A DNA stretch of 64,000 bases from Maritalea porphyrae (GCF_027213965.1 NZ_JAPWGX010000001.1:496001-560000); one strand, 5' to 3'; numbered from the stretch's first letter, positions 33,397-43,118 are shown. The notes: a model not told the origin generated them from the sequence alone. A program made the numbers and translations.

Positions 33397-35787
33397 ATGA
33401 ACATGAGCATTTCTGACGGCGAGCGCTTGCAACAGGCTTATGCCAGACCAAAAGCCACCCAGCTTTGGAAAGCCCTTCAATCCCTAAAGTCGGTCACCTC
33501 TTTTATGAACACTGGCGCACATCCGGATGATGAAACATCGCGCATGATTGCAGCTATTGGGTTTAGAGACGGTGTGAAACTCTCCCACGCCTGCTCTACG
33601 CGCGGCGAAGGCGGCCAAAACGCGATCGGCACCGAAACAAAGGTGAAATTGGGCATTGTTCGCACGCGTGAGATGGAACGGGCGGCTGAAGTGCTCAACA
33701 TGACCCAATATTGGCTTTGTCAAACACCTAATGACCCGCTCGGTGATTTTGGGTTCTCCAAAAGCGGCGAAGAAACCTTAAACATTTGGGGGGAAGACCG
33801 CACACTGGAGCGATTTGTGCACATCCTAAGGCAAGAACGGCCGGATATCATCGCTGTCACTTTTTTGGATGTACCTGGTCAACATGGCCACCACCGTGCG
33901 ATGACGCAAAGTGCGTTTAAAGCTGTAAAGCTTGCAGCTGATCCAACGTACAACCCAGAAGCAGGGCTTGATGTATGGCAGGTGAAAAAGCTCTATTTAC
34001 CCGCTTGGTCTGGCGCAGGCGACGCCTATGACGATGATCTGCCACCGCCAACGAAAACGGTCTCCATTGATGGCAGCGGCGGCGACCCAATTTTGGGTAT
34101 GGATTACTCGCAAATAGGCGAGGTATCGCGCAGTTTCCACATGACACAAGGCATGGGCAATTGGCACGAAGCGGGCGCACAAATTTCATGGCCGCTAAAT
34201 CTTGCTTGGGCGGCAGACGGGCATGGCGGTGATGAAGCATCGATCTTTGACAATTTACCCCGCACACTAACAGATCTGGCGGACTTTGCTGGCGCGCCTG
34301 AACTTACAAATATGTTGAGTTCCGCTCAAAGCCACATTGATACAGCTCTAGCCCAATGGCCCAATTATCAAGAAGTTCGCACCGCCTGCGCGTTGGCGCT
34401 AGAAGATGTTCGCAATGCACTCGCCGCCTGTTCTCAACCGGCAAAGGCTGAAGTCGAACATCGATTGTTGGCCAAAGTTGAACAGCTCAGCAAAGCTCTT
34501 TTTTTGGCAGGCGATAGAACCTTGCGCCTGGAATTATCATCCTACGAGGTGCGCCCAGGTGAAATAATAACCGGCACAATTCTTACGCCTGCAGGCGAAG
34601 TTCCAGATTTTGAGGTAATAGCACCAACAGGGTGGAACATCACAAAAACCCATGATCTGGCATTTAATGTCGAAATCCCCAAACATGAAAAACCTTCGGA
34701 TCCTCTTCCAGATGTGTGGCATCCAAATCGGGCCAATGCGCAATTGTTTGTGCGAATGAATCTTGCGGAAAGTGGCCAACAGTTCACCGTTGAAATTGAA
34801 GCCGAGGAACGTATCAACGTTGTTAGTGCCCACGAAGTCACACTGGATAAAACGGCCCTTATCTTCAACCTTCAGGACGCTAAGGATATTCAAGTTCACG
34901 TCGAACGAAAATCACCGCAAGGCGCATCGCTGACAATAAGCGGCGACCTACCGTTTGATGTTGACTGCACAGATGACAAAATTGTCATTTCAAAGAATAG
35001 CAATTGTGGCCCTGGTCTGTACAAAGCCGGTGTAATTCTTGATGGTACGCCGGCAGCTTTTCAACACCGAATGTCTTACCCCCATACAGGGGCAATGACC
35101 TATGCTGAAGCTGCTGAAATCCGCCTGTTGGCCCTCGACCTTGCACGACCCAGCGGAAAAATTGGGTATATTTCGGGCGGAAGTGATCGATCTGGATATT
35201 GGCTCGGCCAAGCAGGCTTCGACATTTGCGAGATAACCGATGAAGCACTGTTGCGTGGCGATTTTAGCGAATTTGACACAATTTTGGTTGGCGTGTTCGC
35301 CTTGCGCACGCGCCCGGCTCTTGCTGAGCAGATAAAAAATCTTCACAAATGGGTGCACGCTGGCGGCAACCTTGTCAGCCTTTATCATCGCCCGTGGGAC
35401 AATTGGGATCCAACTAATTCCGCGCTTGCCCCCCTAACCATAGGCAAGCCATCCCTGCGTTGGCGCGTGACAGATCAAAATGCTCAGGTCCAAACTCTAT
35501 TACCGGAGCATCCCTTGCTCGTTGGCCCCAACAAGATCACAGCTCAGGACTGGAATGGTTGGGACAAAGAACGTGGACTTTACTTTGCATCAACATGGGA
35601 TAGCCAATACGAAGCATTAATTTCAATGGCCGATGTAGGCGAGCCCCCGTTAAAAGGGTCCCTTCTTTCAGGGCGATTTGGCAAGGGTCGACATACTCAC
35701 ACGAGCCTGATTTTCCACCATCAATTGGAACAGCTCGTCCCAGGGGCCTACCGCCTAATGGCAAATTTGCTGAATAGGTGCGATTGA
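33397..35787 (+). CDS. Large PIG-L family deacetylase with C-terminal amidotransferase-like domain
   Basis: A 796-residue protein. The N-terminal PIG-L/LmbE domain (about residues 30-250) has zinc-binding AHPDDE at 41-46 and HGHH at 163-166, typical of Zn-dependent N-acetylglucosaminyl deacetylases. The middle region (about 370-530) looks like beta-sandwich modules. The last 250 residues (GYISGGSDRSGYWLGQAGFD through GRFGKGRHTHTSLIFHHQLE) resemble the class I amidotransferase-like domain of large PIG-L proteins. No signal peptide is seen, so it is probably cytoplasmic. It follows the ROK gene closely and is probably part of the same sugar-conjugate catabolic set as the ABC operon with lyase and PfkB kinase. 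Confidence 0.8.
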   Translation: MNMSISDGERLQQAYARPKATQLWKALQSLKSVTSFMNTGAHPDDETSRMIAAIGFRDGVKLSHACSTRGEGGQNAIGTETKVKLGIVRTREMERAAEVLNMTQYWLCQTPNDPLGDFGFSKSGEETLNIWGEDRTLERFVHILRQERPDIIAVTFLDVPGQHGHHRAMTQSAFKAVKLAADPTYNPEAGLDVWQVKKLYLPAWSGAGDAYDDDLPPPTKTVSIDGSGGDPILGMDYSQIGEVSRSFHMTQGMGNWHEAGAQISWPLNLAWAADGHGGDEASIFDNLPRTLTDLADFAGAPELTNMLSSAQSHIDTALAQWPNYQEVRTACALALEDVRNALAACSQPAKAEVEHRLLAKVEQLSKALFLAGDRTLRLELSSYEVRPGEIITGTILTPAGEVPDFEVIAPTGWNITKTHDLAFNVEIPKHEKPSDPLPDVWHPNRANAQLFVRMNLAESGQQFTVEIEAEERINVVSAHEVTLDKTALIFNLQDAKDIQVHVERKSPQGASLTISGDLPFDVDCTDDKIVISKNSNCGPGLYKAGVILDGTPAAFQHRMSYPHTGAMTYAEAAEIRLLALDLARPSGKIGYISGGSDRSGYWLGQAGFDICEITDEALLRGDFSEFDTILVGVFALRTRPALAEQIKNLHKWVHAGGNLVSLYHRPWDNWDPTNSALAPLTIGKPSLRWRVTDQNAQVQTLLPEHPLLVGPNKITAQDWNGWDKERGLYFASTWDSQYEALISMADVGEPPLKGSLLSGRFGKGRHTHTSLIFHHQLEQLVPGAYRLMANLLNRCD

Positions 35788-35817
35788 ATTGAGCCATTTG
35801 CCAAGCGCCTTTGTGGC

Positions 35818-36285
35818 ATAGCGACTTAAAGACCAAATATCTGCAACGCCACTCGCTGTCTGCCAACTGGCAAGAGCGGCGGAAAATCATTCTGGGGCTG
35901 TAAAACCTAGAGAATTTTTCGCTATTTTGAAGAAAAACTGAATTGTTTGAAAAGATGGCTGGAGATATTTTTTATTCATAACGGGTTTGTAGTGTGATGT
36001 TGTTGATTTCCTGAGGAGCTCAAAAAGTGTAGCAACGAAAATACCACAAAAAATTTTGTATTTCAGCCCCTCACCTGGAATTCAGAGCCCTGCTCTACCA
36101 AAAACGCAATGCAGATTCCGCGGTTTTGATTGCAATTAGACGGTTCTGCATCGCATTTTGCAGATTCACGATTGTCACTAAGTGGGCTTGCAGTTGCATA
36201 CTATACATTGGCTCATTGGCAGCGACTTGCAAAACATCAGACACTCAACAAAAGGTACGTTCTATTCGAATTGCGGATGAATTTC
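35818..36285 (+). repeat. Dispersed degenerate repeat, copy 1 (recombinase tail and flank)
   Basis: The segment starts with the last 27 codons of a serine-recombinase reading frame (TKYLQRHSLSANWQERRKII then stop at 35902) and continues with about 380 bp of noncoding sequence. It aligns with 54238-54945: shared stretches include GAAAAGATGGCTG, GATTCCGCGGTTTTGATTGC, CTCATTGGCAGCGACTTGCA and GGTACGTTCTA. Copy 1 lacks about 140 bp present after the stop in copy 2 and most of the tandem units. Both copies have the same orientation. Its right end directly abuts the truncated xylulokinase gene. Confidence 0.8.
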
Positions 36286-36288
36286 ACG

Positions 36289-36468
36289 CTAATCTTGCAT
36301 AGCGCCAGCAAGCGCAGCGATCCAATGTTTTGGGTTATGTTTTGACGAGCCGGAATGCGGACAGCGCGTTTCAAGGTGCCGTTCCACCGATCTCAAAAGT
36401 GCGCCGTTCGCGTCGACAAGCAATTCGTGCACCCCGGACATGCTAAGGTCTATTCCAAGGTGTGCCAT
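36289..36468 (-). pseudogene. xylB: Truncated xylulokinase gene (N-terminal 59 codons)
   Basis: On the minus strand an ATG lies 3 bp after the mtlK stop and opens a 59-codon frame. It starts MAHLGIDLSMSGVHELLVDA and continues with RPHPGW-like CPHSGSSKHNPKHWIAAL, the N-terminus of FGGY-family xylulokinase (ATP-site motif DLSMSG for DLGTSG). The rest, over 400 residues, is missing and the frame ends at the border of the dispersed repeat. In Rhodobacter sphaeroides xylB follows mtlK in the polyol operon, so this is the expected next gene, cut off by a rearrangement. Confidence 0.8.
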
Positions 36469-36471
36469 GCG

Positions 36472-37980
36472 TTAGCTCTCAAGATAGGTGTCAAGCGCGA
36501 CGCCTATACCCTGGTCCCAAATCATGGCTAACCAGCGGTCAAAAGCAGCAGCGAATTCGGAATCATCCGCCACATCCCCATAATATTGCCGCTGCGCACG
36601 CCAAACGGCGGGATCGTTTTTGCTACGGCCTGCCGCTACACGTAATTCTTCCCAATTCGGGTCGTTCGGCTCAATCTTGCTGCCATTTTCCCTAGTGCCT
36701 GCACACATGCGCGCCCACGCAGCTTCGACCAACGCCAGTCCCTCAAACGGGGCGCCCGCTGCGATCGCGTCGCGAAGCGAAGGTACCAAGAACCCTGGGT
36801 GTCGTGACGACCCGTCGAAGGCGACGCGCCGCGTCGTATCTGCAATCCGAGGATTACCAAAACGATAGTTGAGTAGGTCAATATATTCCGCAGGGGTTTT
36901 CCCGGGAACGGCCTGCACATGCGGCGCAATCTCCTCACGCGCCACCTTATTGAAAAGCGCTGCAATCTGCACATGCGCCATGCAGTTGGCAATCGTGTCG
37001 ACTTGAAGCAGTTCCCCGACATTGGCGATCACCTGATGGCCGCCGTTCAACAAACGAATTTTCATTGCTTCGTAGTCGTGAACATCCTTTGTGATAGTGG
37101 CCCCAACCTTTTCCCAAGCCGGGCGACCCGCGCAAAAATCATCCTCAATCACCCATTGGCGGAATTCTTCATGGGTGACCGGAACAGCGTCGTCGATGCC
37201 GATTTCGCGCGCCAGACGCAACTCATTTGGGCCGGTAGCCGGAACTATGCAATCGACCATAGAATTTGGGAAGCTGCAATTTGCATTAATCCAATCGGCC
37301 AAATCGGGATCAGAAAGCCGCGCTAGAGACACCACTGTTTGGCGCAATATTTCCCCATTTCCCTGCAAATTGTCACAGCACAATCCAGTGAAGGGTCCTA
37401 TTCCAGTTGCGCGGCGCAGCCTGAGTGCTGCGACCATTGCGCCAAAGGCGGTCATTGGCCGGTCAGGATATTCAGCGTCGTGAAGTATATCGGGATGTTG
37501 TGCGTCAAATCCCTTTGTCGCTGGATCGATATAGTACCCGCCCTCAGTCACGGTGAGAGACACAATGCAAATTTCGGGTCGACTCATCCGTTCGATCAAT
37601 GCGGCATTGCTCGCCTCGACGGGAACGTAATCGATCATAGAACCTATTACTTCGGCAGAACAGCCGGAAGGATCCAGCTCGATCAGCGTTGTCAGGTAAT
37701 CCTGTGCTGCCATCTTCTTGCGTTGAGTCTCATCAAATGGGCGGATACCAGCACCAACGATTGCCCAGCCAAATGCTTCGCCCGTCTGCATCAGCCTGTG
37801 TAAATACCAAGCCTGGTGCGCGCGGTGAAAGTTGCCCACACCAATATGTACGATTCCGGCCTCAAGCTTAGTACGATCATAGTTTGGTCGCAGGATCGTT
37901 GAAGGCAAGTCGGACAGCGCAGCGTTACTGAGCTCCGCAAAACGGGATTCAGACAAAAGTTCCTCCATCAGCTCATCCAT
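36472..37980 (-). CDS. mtlK: Mannitol 2-dehydrogenase (polyol-specific long-chain dehydrogenase)
   Basis: A 502-residue NAD-dependent enzyme oxidising mannitol to fructose (also arabitol to xylulose). N-terminal nucleotide-binding region GIVHIGVGNFHRAHQAWYLH and active-site Lys/Asn/His set in MKIRLLNGGHQVIANVGELL are typical of the family; the length is normal. The first ATG overlaps smoS by 13 bp, and a second ATG at 37968 overlaps the smoS stop as TGATG and is an equally good start. It is the last intact gene of the polyol operon; xylB after it is truncated. Confidence 0.93.
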   Translation of the reverse strand: MDELMEELLSESRFAELSNAALSDLPSTILRPNYDRTKLEAGIVHIGVGNFHRAHQAWYLHRLMQTGEAFGWAIVGAGIRPFDETQRKKMAAQDYLTTLIELDPSGCSAEVIGSMIDYVPVEASNAALIERMSRPEICIVSLTVTEGGYYIDPATKGFDAQHPDILHDAEYPDRPMTAFGAMVAALRLRRATGIGPFTGLCCDNLQGNGEILRQTVVSLARLSDPDLADWINANCSFPNSMVDCIVPATGPNELRLAREIGIDDAVPVTHEEFRQWVIEDDFCAGRPAWEKVGATITKDVHDYEAMKIRLLNGGHQVIANVGELLQVDTIANCMAHVQIAALFNKVAREEIAPHVQAVPGKTPAEYIDLLNYRFGNPRIADTTRRVAFDGSSRHPGFLVPSLRDAIAAGAPFEGLALVEAAWARMCAGTRENGSKIEPNDPNWEELRVAAGRSKNDPAVWRAQRQYYGDVADDSEFAAAFDRWLAMIWDQGIGVALDTYLES

Positions 37981-38741
37981 TGTCCGCCGTCCACGTTGTA
38001 GGTTTGCGCGACGACGTAGTCGCTTTCACTAGTTGCGAGAAATATCGCCATCCCGGTGAGGTCTTCGGCTACCCCCATGCGACCGTAGGGGACAGCATCG
38101 CCGACCTCTTTTTTCTTCTGTCCAGGGCGCTTGCCCTCATGTTTCGCAAAGAATGCGTCCACTCCGTCCCAATGCTCGCCATCGACGACGCCAGGAGCAA
38201 TGGCGTTCACATTAATGCCATGACCGATCAAGTTGAGACCCGCAGATTGTGTCAGGCTGATAACAGCAGCTTTCGACGCGCAATAGACTGCGACGAGCGG
38301 TTCTCCGCGTCTGCCAGCTTGACTTGCCATATTGATAATCTTGCCACCCTTACCGCGTTCGATCATGTGACGTGCCACCGCCTGCATCGTGAACAGAGTG
38401 CCCGCGACATTGATGTCAAAAATGGCGTCAAATTCGCTGCGCTTGATTGCGACAAGTGGATCTGCTGTAAACCGCGCCGCATTGTTGATTAGAATATCTA
38501 TTTGCCCAAACTGTTCGACGGTCTTGGCCACTGCGGCTTCGATGCTGTCCTGCTGTGTCACATCCATTTCCACAGCAATTGCAGCATCCCCAATCCGAGA
38601 CGCAGTTTCACGTGCGCGGGTTATGTCAATGTCCGCGATGGCCACGCGCGCGCCTTCGCGCACATAAGCTTCAGCGAATGCACATCCGATACCGCGAGCC
38701 GCGCCGGTGATGAGTGCGGTTTTTCCTTTCAGACGCATCAT
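37968..38741 (-). CDS. smoS: Sorbitol dehydrogenase (SDR family, SmoS-like)
   Basis: A 257-residue short-chain dehydrogenase: TGAARGIG cofactor loop, NNAA, catalytic Ser in [17 protein letters not shown] (Tyr-x3-Lys) and the C-terminus [14 protein letters not shown]. As I remember it, the sequence is very close to R. sphaeroides SmoS, which oxidises sorbitol to fructose and galactitol to tagatose. ATGATG at its start overlaps the stop of the ATPase gene. It supplies the second polyol dehydrogenase of the operon. Confidence 0.93.
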   Translation of the reverse strand: MMRLKGKTALITGAARGIGCAFAEAYVREGARVAIADIDITRARETASRIGDAAIAVEMDVTQQDSIEAAVAKTVEQFGQIDILINNAARFTADPLVAIKRSEFDAIFDINVAGTLFTMQAVARHMIERGKGGKIINMASQAGRRGEPLVAVYCASKAAVISLTQSAGLNLIGHGINVNAIAPGVVDGEHWDGVDAFFAKHEGKRPGQKKKEVGDAVPYGRMGVAEDLTGMAIFLATSESDYVVAQTYNVDGGQWMS

Positions 38742-39742
38742 CGGATCGCCCGACCGCTTTCATCAAACCGATGTAGCTTCTTCATGTCAGGTGTCAAAAA
38801 GACTTTGGTACCGTATTCGAGTTCAAGATCACCACCAGCACGCACTGTGAGCGGCTCGTTCGATCCATCGAAGTGTACATGGACGAACGTATCTGAACCA
38901 AGGTGTTCGGACACTCCAACAACACCTTCCCATTCACCTGCAGTATCTGAAATTGACAAGTGTTCGGGACGAATGCCTATAGTATGCGCGTTGTATTTAG
39001 CAGCAACTTCTCCAGACAGGAGATTCATCTTCGGCGAACCAATGAAACCTGCGACAAACACATTGCACGGACTCTTATACAGTTCCAAAGGGCTCCCAAC
39101 TTGCTCGATTACGCCAGATTGAAGCACCACGATTTTGTCGGCCATGGTCATCGCTTCGACCTGATCGTGCGTAACGTAGATCATCGTCGTGCCCATTTGC
39201 TTATGCATTTCACTGATTTCTAACCGCATTCCAACGCGCAGCGCCGCGTCCAAATTAGAAAGCGGTTCGTCAAACAGGAACGCGGAAGGATCACGGACAA
39301 TCGCTCGTCCAATGGCCACCCTTTGACGTTGACCGCCCGAAAGCTGCCCTGGTTTTCTCTCAAGATAGTCGTTCAGATTCAGTGATGTTGAAGCGGCTTC
39401 GACACGCTTATCGATCTCTGCTGGCTCCATGCCCGACATCCGTAACGGAAAGGCGATGTTCTTGCGCACTGTCATATGCGGGTAAAGGGCATAGGATTGA
39501 AACACCATGGCCAAGCCGCGTTTGGATGGTGTGACGTTGGTGACGTCTTCACCATCAATAATCACCTTGCCTGCAGTCGCATTTTCAAGACCCGCGATCA
39601 GTCGAAGCAATGTTGACTTGCCGCAACCAGAGGGACCAACGAAAACGACAAACTCACCTTCATCGATGCTCAGGTTTAGCGGCGGTATGACCTCGGTGTC
39701 GCCAAACGATTTGGCGATATTTTCAAGTTTGATGCTTCCCAT
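38738..39742 (-). CDS. smoK: Polyol (sorbitol/mannitol) ABC transporter ATP-binding protein
   Basis: A 334-residue CUT1-type ATPase with Walker [11 protein letters not shown]-loop [33 protein letters not shown], Walker [16 protein letters not shown] and a C-terminal TOBE domain ([12 protein letters not shown]). It lies between the second permease gene and smoS, exactly as in the R. sphaeroides operon. Paralogue of the UgpC-type ATPase at 26371-27429, serving a different importer. Confidence 0.93.
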   Translation of the reverse strand: MGSIKLENIAKSFGDTEVIPPLNLSIDEGEFVVFVGPSGCGKSTLLRLIAGLENATAGKVIIDGEDVTNVTPSKRGLAMVFQSYALYPHMTVRKNIAFPLRMSGMEPAEIDKRVEAASTSLNLNDYLERKPGQLSGGQRQRVAIGRAIVRDPSAFLFDEPLSNLDAALRVGMRLEISEMHKQMGTTMIYVTHDQVEAMTMADKIVVLQSGVIEQVGSPLELYKSPCNVFVAGFIGSPKMNLLSGEVAAKYNAHTIGIRPEHLSISDTAGEWEGVVGVSEHLGSDTFVHVHFDGSNEPLTVRAGGDLELEYGTKVFLTPDMKKLHRFDESGRAIR

Positions 39743-39751
39743 TTCGAAATC

Positions 39752-40588
39752 CTATTTCACTGCGCCAAAGGTTAGACCCCGGACCAATTGTTTTTGACAG
39801 AACCAGCCGAGCACCACGATAGGTCCAATTGCTGCGGTAGATACTGCGGAGAGCCGTCCAAAGAATAATCCCTCTGGGGCACGATTGCCCTCGATTAGGC
39901 TGGAAAGCGTAGCTGCGTCGGTGGTGGTCAACCTCACGGTCCAATATGCTTCATTCCAACAGAATATGAAGGTGAGCAATGCGGTTGACGCGATTCCGCC
40001 CCATGCAAGTGGGATCAAAATCTCTTTGATCTCGCCCCACATGTTCACACCGTCCATCTTGCCGGCTTCCATAATTTCTTTCGGGATTTCCTTGAAATAA
40101 GAAAACAACATCCAAATCACAATTGGCAGGTTGACCAACATCAGCACGACAATGACGAGAAACTTCGTGTCATAGATCCCAAGAAAATTCTTCGTTAGGA
40201 AAGTCATTGGATAAAGCACGGCAGCCGCCGGCAACATTTTGGTGGACAGCATCCACATCAAAACATCCTTGGTGGAGCGGGACGGGTCGAACGCCATCGC
40301 ATAAGCACAAGGCACGCCGACGACCAAAGCGAAAAATGTTGCGAAAACTGAAGTAATGACTGAGTTTTTCAGAAAGCGCCAATAGTCATAGTTGTCGACC
40401 ATATTCGCATAGTTTTCGAACGTGGGTGTAAACGTGAATAGGAACTCTGGTTTCACCGCGTCCGCATCTGTCTTGAAACTAGTGAATACCAGCCAGAAGA
40501 TTGGAAAGAAGATGACGATCGCAGTGATCCAAGCCAAGGCTGGCCAAAAAACGCGGGAAAATCTTGATTGCTCTGCAACGATAGCCAT
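39752..40588 (-). CDS. smoG: Polyol ABC transporter permease (SmoG/MalG family)
   Basis: A 278-residue inner-membrane permease. EAA loop EAGKMDGVNMWGEIKEILIPL and C-terminal FCQKQLVRGLTFGAVK are typical. Six membrane segments are visible. Six bp separate it from the SmoF-type gene and 9 bp from smoK. Partner in uptake of sorbitol or mannitol. Confidence 0.92.
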   Translation of the reverse strand: MAIVAEQSRFSRVFWPALAWITAIVIFFPIFWLVFTSFKTDADAVKPEFLFTFTPTFENYANMVDNYDYWRFLKNSVITSVFATFFALVVGVPCAYAMAFDPSRSTKDVLMWMLSTKMLPAAAVLYPMTFLTKNFLGIYDTKFLVIVVLMLVNLPIVIWMLFSYFKEIPKEIMEAGKMDGVNMWGEIKEILIPLAWGGIASTALLTFIFCWNEAYWTVRLTTTDAATLSSLIEGNRAPEGLFFGRLSAVSTAAIGPIVVLGWFCQKQLVRGLTFGAVK

Positions 40589-40594
40589 GTATCT

Positions 40595-41533
40595 CTACTC
40601 CATCAAAGACTTGCTGATCATTCTTAGAAGGAAGACCGCAAGTACATTTGCTAAGATAACCGCAAAGATGCCTGTCGCACTCGCAGCACCGATGTTGTTG
40701 GTTGCCATTTCGCCGATAAGATAGGGCAAATTCTTGTTGCCATTGCCGCGACTGACGATTTCGATCTCGGCATAAAGCGACAGATGAAAAATAGCCTGGA
40801 TCATCACTACAATCGACACTGGGCGTGCCAGATGTGGCAAAGTCAAAAAGCGGAACATTGACCATTTTCCTGCACCATCAAGAATCGCAGCCTCTTTTTG
40901 TTGCTGATCCTCCGATTGGAGCGACGTCATAAATATAAGCACCGCAAAAGGCGTCCATTGCCACGTCACCATCAAAATAACCGCGATGGCAGATGTCTGA
41001 GAGGCGCGAAACGATATTGGTATTAGCTCTGGCCAAAGCGAGAAAAACCAACCCACAAGCGGTGCATCCTGCAATGTGGCCACAACCTCATTCAAACCGC
41101 CCACTGCAATCCCTTGCAAACCCAAGACAGGGTCCAGGATCATATTGATCCATAGTACCGCATTCACCGCGGGCATGACAAAGAAAGGAGAAATCAGCAT
41201 AACCCTAACGATGCCTTGGCCCGGAAATGTCCGATTAACAAGAATCGCAATTGCCAAACCAAGAACAACCGTCAAAACGATGATCGATGTAACAATGAAA
41301 ATCGAATTATAAACAGCCAGCCAGAACCCGTCATTGTTCCAGACAAACAAATAGTTTCCAAACCCGCGCCAGTTTTCAATGCTGGGGCTCGTCCATTCAG
41401 GACGAATTGAGCTCGCCAAAACATAGCGAATGAAGGAAAAGAACAAAGTAATACAAAGCGGAACCAGCATCCATGTTAAGAGCAGGATCACCGCGGGCGC
41501 CTGCATTAGACGCGAAAGCTTTCGGTCGGCCAT
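40595..41533 (-). CDS. smoF: Polyol ABC transporter permease (SmoF/MalF family)
   Basis: A 312-residue permease starting MADRKLSRLMQAPAVILLL, the usual N-terminus of SmoF-type proteins, with FIRYVLASSIRPEW characteristic of the polyol subfamily and the loop EAAILDGAGKWSMFRFLTLPH. The ATG at 41533 is preferred over an in-frame start 78 bp upstream that would run into the intercistronic region. Confidence 0.92.
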   Translation of the reverse strand: MADRKLSRLMQAPAVILLLTWMLVPLCITLFFSFIRYVLASSIRPEWTSPSIENWRGFGNYLFVWNNDGFWLAVYNSIFIVTSIIVLTVVLGLAIAILVNRTFPGQGIVRVMLISPFFVMPAVNAVLWINMILDPVLGLQGIAVGGLNEVVATLQDAPLVGWFFSLWPELIPISFRASQTSAIAVILMVTWQWTPFAVLIFMTSLQSEDQQQKEAAILDGAGKWSMFRFLTLPHLARPVSIVVMIQAIFHLSLYAEIEIVSRGNGNKNLPYLIGEMATNNIGAASATGIFAVILANVLAVFLLRMISKSLME

Positions 41534-41649
41534 TGGCACACCCTTTACGTTCAATTGTTCTCTAGAGTCATTTTCGTTCAATCGCTTGTCAAGCAACCAT
41601 GGTCGCTGCAAATGGCTGCCGGAGAAACGATGCGCAGTGTTTTACTGAC

Positions 41650-41682
41650 GAAGGGTTCGGATATCCGATATCCGAACCCTTC
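41650..41682 (-). other. Intercistronic hairpin after the polyol-binding protein gene
   Basis: A perfect 14-bp stem GAAGGGTTCGGATA / TATCCGAACCCTTC with a 5-nt loop, 24 bp after the smoE stop. A T5 tract follows on the + strand only, so in the operon direction it lacks a U tail and probably limits downstream expression or protects smoE mRNA. Confidence 0.7.
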
Positions 41683-41705
41683 TTTTTGGGCGGGAGAGCT
41701 ACTGT

Positions 41706-42992
41706 TTATTCGTAGTAACCAGCTTCTCTCATGATAGCATCAGCTGCCGCTTGTGATGCTGCCAGTGCTTCGTCTACAGATTTGGCACCGGAGAGCGCCG
41801 CAGCCATTTCCTGTGCAACGGCACTCCCGACTTGAGGGAATTCTGGGATAGCCGCGAATTGAACACCAACATATGGCTTCACTTCTGTGGCTTCAGGTGC
41901 AGCAGATTGCAGCGCCGTAATTTCAGCCTCGGCGAACGGAGCCGCAGCAAGAAACTCTGGATATGCATAAGTTGATGTACGCGTACCAGTTGGCACCGAA
42001 CCCCAACCAAAGTCTGGGTGGTTGGCGACAGCCAAAACGTATTCTTTGGATGTTGCCCATTCGATGAATTTCTTAGCCTCGACAGCATTAGGTGAACCAG
42101 CAGGTACTGCCATTGCCCAAGCCCACAACCAGTTAGCACCAACGGGGTTACCAGCGTGCGGTGATTGCGCATAAGCAACGCCATCAACTTCTAGGAAGGA
42201 CGCAGCGATTGTGGCGTCGATCCACATCCCGCACTTGCCTTCGTTATAAAGCGCTAAAATTTCGTTGAATGAGTTGCCTTCAGATCCTGGAGGGCCATAG
42301 GTGCCAAGCAAATCAACATAGAAATTGATCGCCGCACGCCACTCATCTGAATCAATGGCTGGACGCATATCTTTGTCAAACCACGCACCGCCAAACGAAT
42401 TTACAACTGTTGTGATGAAGGCCATATTGTCGCCCCAGCCTGGCTTACCGCGCAAGCACGCGCCATAAATACCTTGGTCTGGGTTGTGGATCGCTGCTGC
42501 AGCCGCCTTTATGTTGTTCCAGTTGTCGCTATCGGCGATGGTAACACCTGCTGCATCGGTCAAATCCTTGCGATACATAACCATGGAAGATTCACCATAA
42601 AACGGCGCAGCGTAAAGCGTGCCATTGTGTGATAGGCCATCGCGAATTGGCGACAGCATGTCTTCAAGGTCATATTCAGCACCGAACTCAAGCGGTTCAA
42701 TCCAACCGGCAGCGCCCCAAATCGGCGCTTCTTGCATGCCGATGTTGATAACATCATATTGGCCACCACCCGTGGCAGTGTCTGAAGTTACCTGTTCGCG
42801 CAACACCCCCTCTTCAAGCGAGACCCAGTTTAGCTCAACACCCGTTTCTGCGGTGTAGGCTTCAGCCACTTTTTGCATGTTGATCATATGACCGTTGTTC
42901 ACGATCGCAATGGTCAACTCTGCTGCATTAATGGCAATCGCGCTAGTGGCGCAAACCGCAAGCCCAAGAGCTGCAGATTTCAATGTTCTCAT
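41706..42992 (-). CDS. smoE: Sorbitol/mannitol-binding protein of the polyol ABC transporter
   Basis: A 428-residue solute-binding protein with signal peptide MRTLKSAALGLAVCATSAIA and mature start NAAELTIAIVNNGHMINMQK, a recognisable SmoE opening. YDVINIGMQEAPIWGAAGW and the C-terminal AADAIMREAGYYE are also typical. The ATG at 42992 has GGGAGGAAAAT upstream. It is the first gene of smoEFGKS-mtlK, preceded by a clear promoter. Confidence 0.93.
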   Translation of the reverse strand: MRTLKSAALGLAVCATSAIAINAAELTIAIVNNGHMINMQKVAEAYTAETGVELNWVSLEEGVLREQVTSDTATGGGQYDVINIGMQEAPIWGAAGWIEPLEFGAEYDLEDMLSPIRDGLSHNGTLYAAPFYGESSMVMYRKDLTDAAGVTIADSDNWNNIKAAAAAIHNPDQGIYGACLRGKPGWGDNMAFITTVVNSFGGAWFDKDMRPAIDSDEWRAAINFYVDLLGTYGPPGSEGNSFNEILALYNEGKCGMWIDATIAASFLEVDGVAYAQSPHAGNPVGANWLWAWAMAVPAGSPNAVEAKKFIEWATSKEYVLAVANHPDFGWGSVPTGTRTSTYAYPEFLAAAPFAEAEITALQSAAPEATEVKPYVGVQFAAIPEFPQVGSAVAQEMAAALSGAKSVDEALAASQAAADAIMREAGYYE

Positions 42993-43009
42993 ATTTTCCT
43001 CCCGAAAAA

Positions 43010-43091
43010 TTGTCACTCTGATAATGACAACACAAGGAGGAGCATAGTAACAAACATAACGGCGGTCAACATTAAAATTTACGCGCGTAAA
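43010..43091 (-). promoter_or_regulatory. Promoter and LacI operator of the polyol operon
   Basis: On the minus strand TTGACC (43064-43069 on +), a 17-bp spacer and TATGCT (43041-43046) form a good sigma-70 promoter. The perfect 14-bp palindrome TTTACGCGCGTAAA (43078-43091) lies upstream of the -35 and has the CpG centre typical of LacI-family operators. A second inverted repeat, TTGTCA-N9-TGACAA (43010-43030), covers the start of the transcript. Together they allow looping or either activation or repression by the adjacent LacI protein. Confidence 0.6.
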
Positions 43092-43118
43092 CTTTAGTTC
43101 CTTTGAGCATGTGCATTG

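Noticed and set aside
38502-39122. 206-codon open frame on the + strand
   Set aside because: Antisense to smoS and smoK, which are real by motif and synteny.
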